Shown piece after piece: positions 63,434 through 64,000 of a stretch of 64,000 nt of DNA (positions are counted from its first letter, which is position 1; every line of letters starts with the position of its first letter). The notes under the pieces are model-generated. The model was not told the DNA's origin and did no database searches. It worked only from the letters and a program-made list of their open reading frames with translations. This DNA is from Leptospira yanagawae serovar Saopaulo str. Sao Paulo = ATCC 700523 (GTDB taxonomy: Bacteria; Spirochaetota; Leptospiria; Leptospirales; Leptospiraceae): contig NZ_AOGX02000047.1 in the NCBI RefSeq assembly GCF_000332475.2, positions 186,001 to 250,000 on the forward strand. Direction: 5' to 3'. The translations under genes were made by a program, and so were the position numbers.

Positions 63434-64000
63434 TTATCCGAATAAGGAGGGTTGGTCGCCGTCTCCTTTTGTTTCCTTTTCATTAAAATTGGTAACCGAT
63501 AAACCTAAAAGTCTAATTTTTTTGGGAGGGTCAATATGTTCCTTCCAAACAGTTGCCAACAAATTCGAGGATTGCTCCAAAAGATTGTCTGCCAAGTAGA
63601 AAAAGGCTTCCGATGTGATTGATTTTTGTTTTACCGTAAAATCCTCAAATTTCACTTTAAGGGTGAGTGTTTTTCCCCTTTTACTTTTTTTCATCATTCG
63701 CATTTCTAATTCTTTTGCGAGTGATTCCAGTGTGAGTAAAAAATAAGAAAAATCATCTGAATCGTGACTGAAAGTAGTTTCCACTCCAATTGATTTTGGA
63801 TCACGGTAAGGAATCACTTCCCTCTCATCCAAACCTCTTGCCATCTTGTAAAAAACGGCTCCCATTTTTCCAAATTCTTTTATAAGAATGGATTCATCAA
63901 CTTGGCGTAAGTCTTTACCTTTTGTAAAACCCATCCTTTGTAATTTTTCAAAAGTTTTTTTCCCAATTCCATAAAATTGATACAAAGGCAGTTCATCTAA
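63434..64000 (-). CDS. dinB: DNA polymerase IV, C-terminal part (5' end outside window)
   Basis: 189 residues of a Y-family polymerase; the frame stays open to the window edge, so the palm and fingers lie beyond it. Visible are the thumb (YGIGKKTFEKLQRMGFTKGKDLRQ), the linker (GVETTFSHDSDDF) and the little-finger domain (KRGKTLTLKVKFEDFTVKQKSI). The tail ends GDGDQPSLFG, and QPSLFG resembles the beta-clamp binding motif QxxLF. Known role: error-prone translesion synthesis. The esterase gene follows after three bases. Confidence 0.93.
   Translation of the reverse strand, partial: LDELPLYQFYGIGKKTFEKLQRMGFTKGKDLRQVDESILIKEFGKMGAVFYKMARGLDEREVIPYRDPKSIGVETTFSHDSDDFSYFLLTLESLAKELEMRMMKKSKRGKTLTLKVKFEDFTVKQKSITSEAFFYLADNLLEQSSNLLATVWKEHIDPPKKIRLLGLSVTNFNEKETKGDGDQPSLFG

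Overview
The window looks like a piece of chromosome from a spirochaete of the genus Leptospira, probably a free-living or saprophytic lineage. This is inferred from the moderately low GC content, the many short-lipobox lipoproteins, two DUF1574-type proteins (a family best known from Leptospira), spirochaete-style two-component and cyclase proteins, and frequent GTG/TTG starts with weak ribosome binding sites. No rRNA, tRNA or CRISPR array was seen. Genes are densely packed, often with ATGA overlaps. Convergent genes overlap at their 3' ends, and two divergent pairs overlap at their start codons.

Layout. 0-4.4 kb: end of an RND efflux pump, a PilZ protein, a NarL-type sensor kinase and regulator, a possible 45-residue membrane peptide and a terminator. 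4.4-9.9 kb (minus): a methylmalonyl-CoA mutase operon (small secreted protein, mutA, mutB, meaB) with a large hairpin before meaB. 10-13.6 kb: a YhhN-type membrane protein, a degenerate ferritin-like protein with a histone-H1-like tail, a DUF2505-like protein, a DMT transporter and a truncated MreB-like protein. 13.7-14.7 kb (minus): a DUF302 protein behind a CsoR-type operator and a thioredoxin-like membrane protein. 14.8-23.7 kb: speE, a set of envelope proteins including a HEGGH lipoprotein, pyrF, an FAD oxidoreductase/DUF1365/cyclopropane synthase cluster, an SRPBCC protein and a small helical protein.

23.7-33 kb: a DUF1574 protein, an M30-like lipoprotein protease, then a surface-glycan locus (nucleotidyltransferase-glycosyltransferase fusion, SDR epimerase, GT2, DUF1574, polytopic transferase). 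33-43 kb: an HtrA protease overlapping a catalytically dead paralogue, a membrane HATPase protein, apt, htpX, and a capD-sspB-permease operon in which the permease is frameshifted. 43-47.4 kb: a STAS/zinc-ribbon protein, hrpB, an AraC-methyltransferase fusion and a second YhhN protein. 47.6-52 kb: a poly-glycine lipoprotein, a subtilase with a large insertion, a small lipoprotein resembling a free-standing subtilisin propeptide, and a Cys-rich lipoprotein. 52-54 kb: an IS481-type element beside the end of an older one. 54-64 kb: HAMP protein, FecR protein and ECF sigma factor, sthA, a large adenylate/guanylate cyclase, peroxiredoxin and OsmC proteins, a DUF547 protein, an esterase and the 3' part of dinB.

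The most unusual candidates are the subtilase with its putative lipid-anchored propeptide-like partner (49.2-51.6 kb), the HtrA/pseudo-HtrA pair (33-36 kb), the truncated actin-like protein (13 kb) and the ferritin-like protein with a lysine-rich tail (10.7 kb). All functional statements are from reading the sequence; no database search was run.
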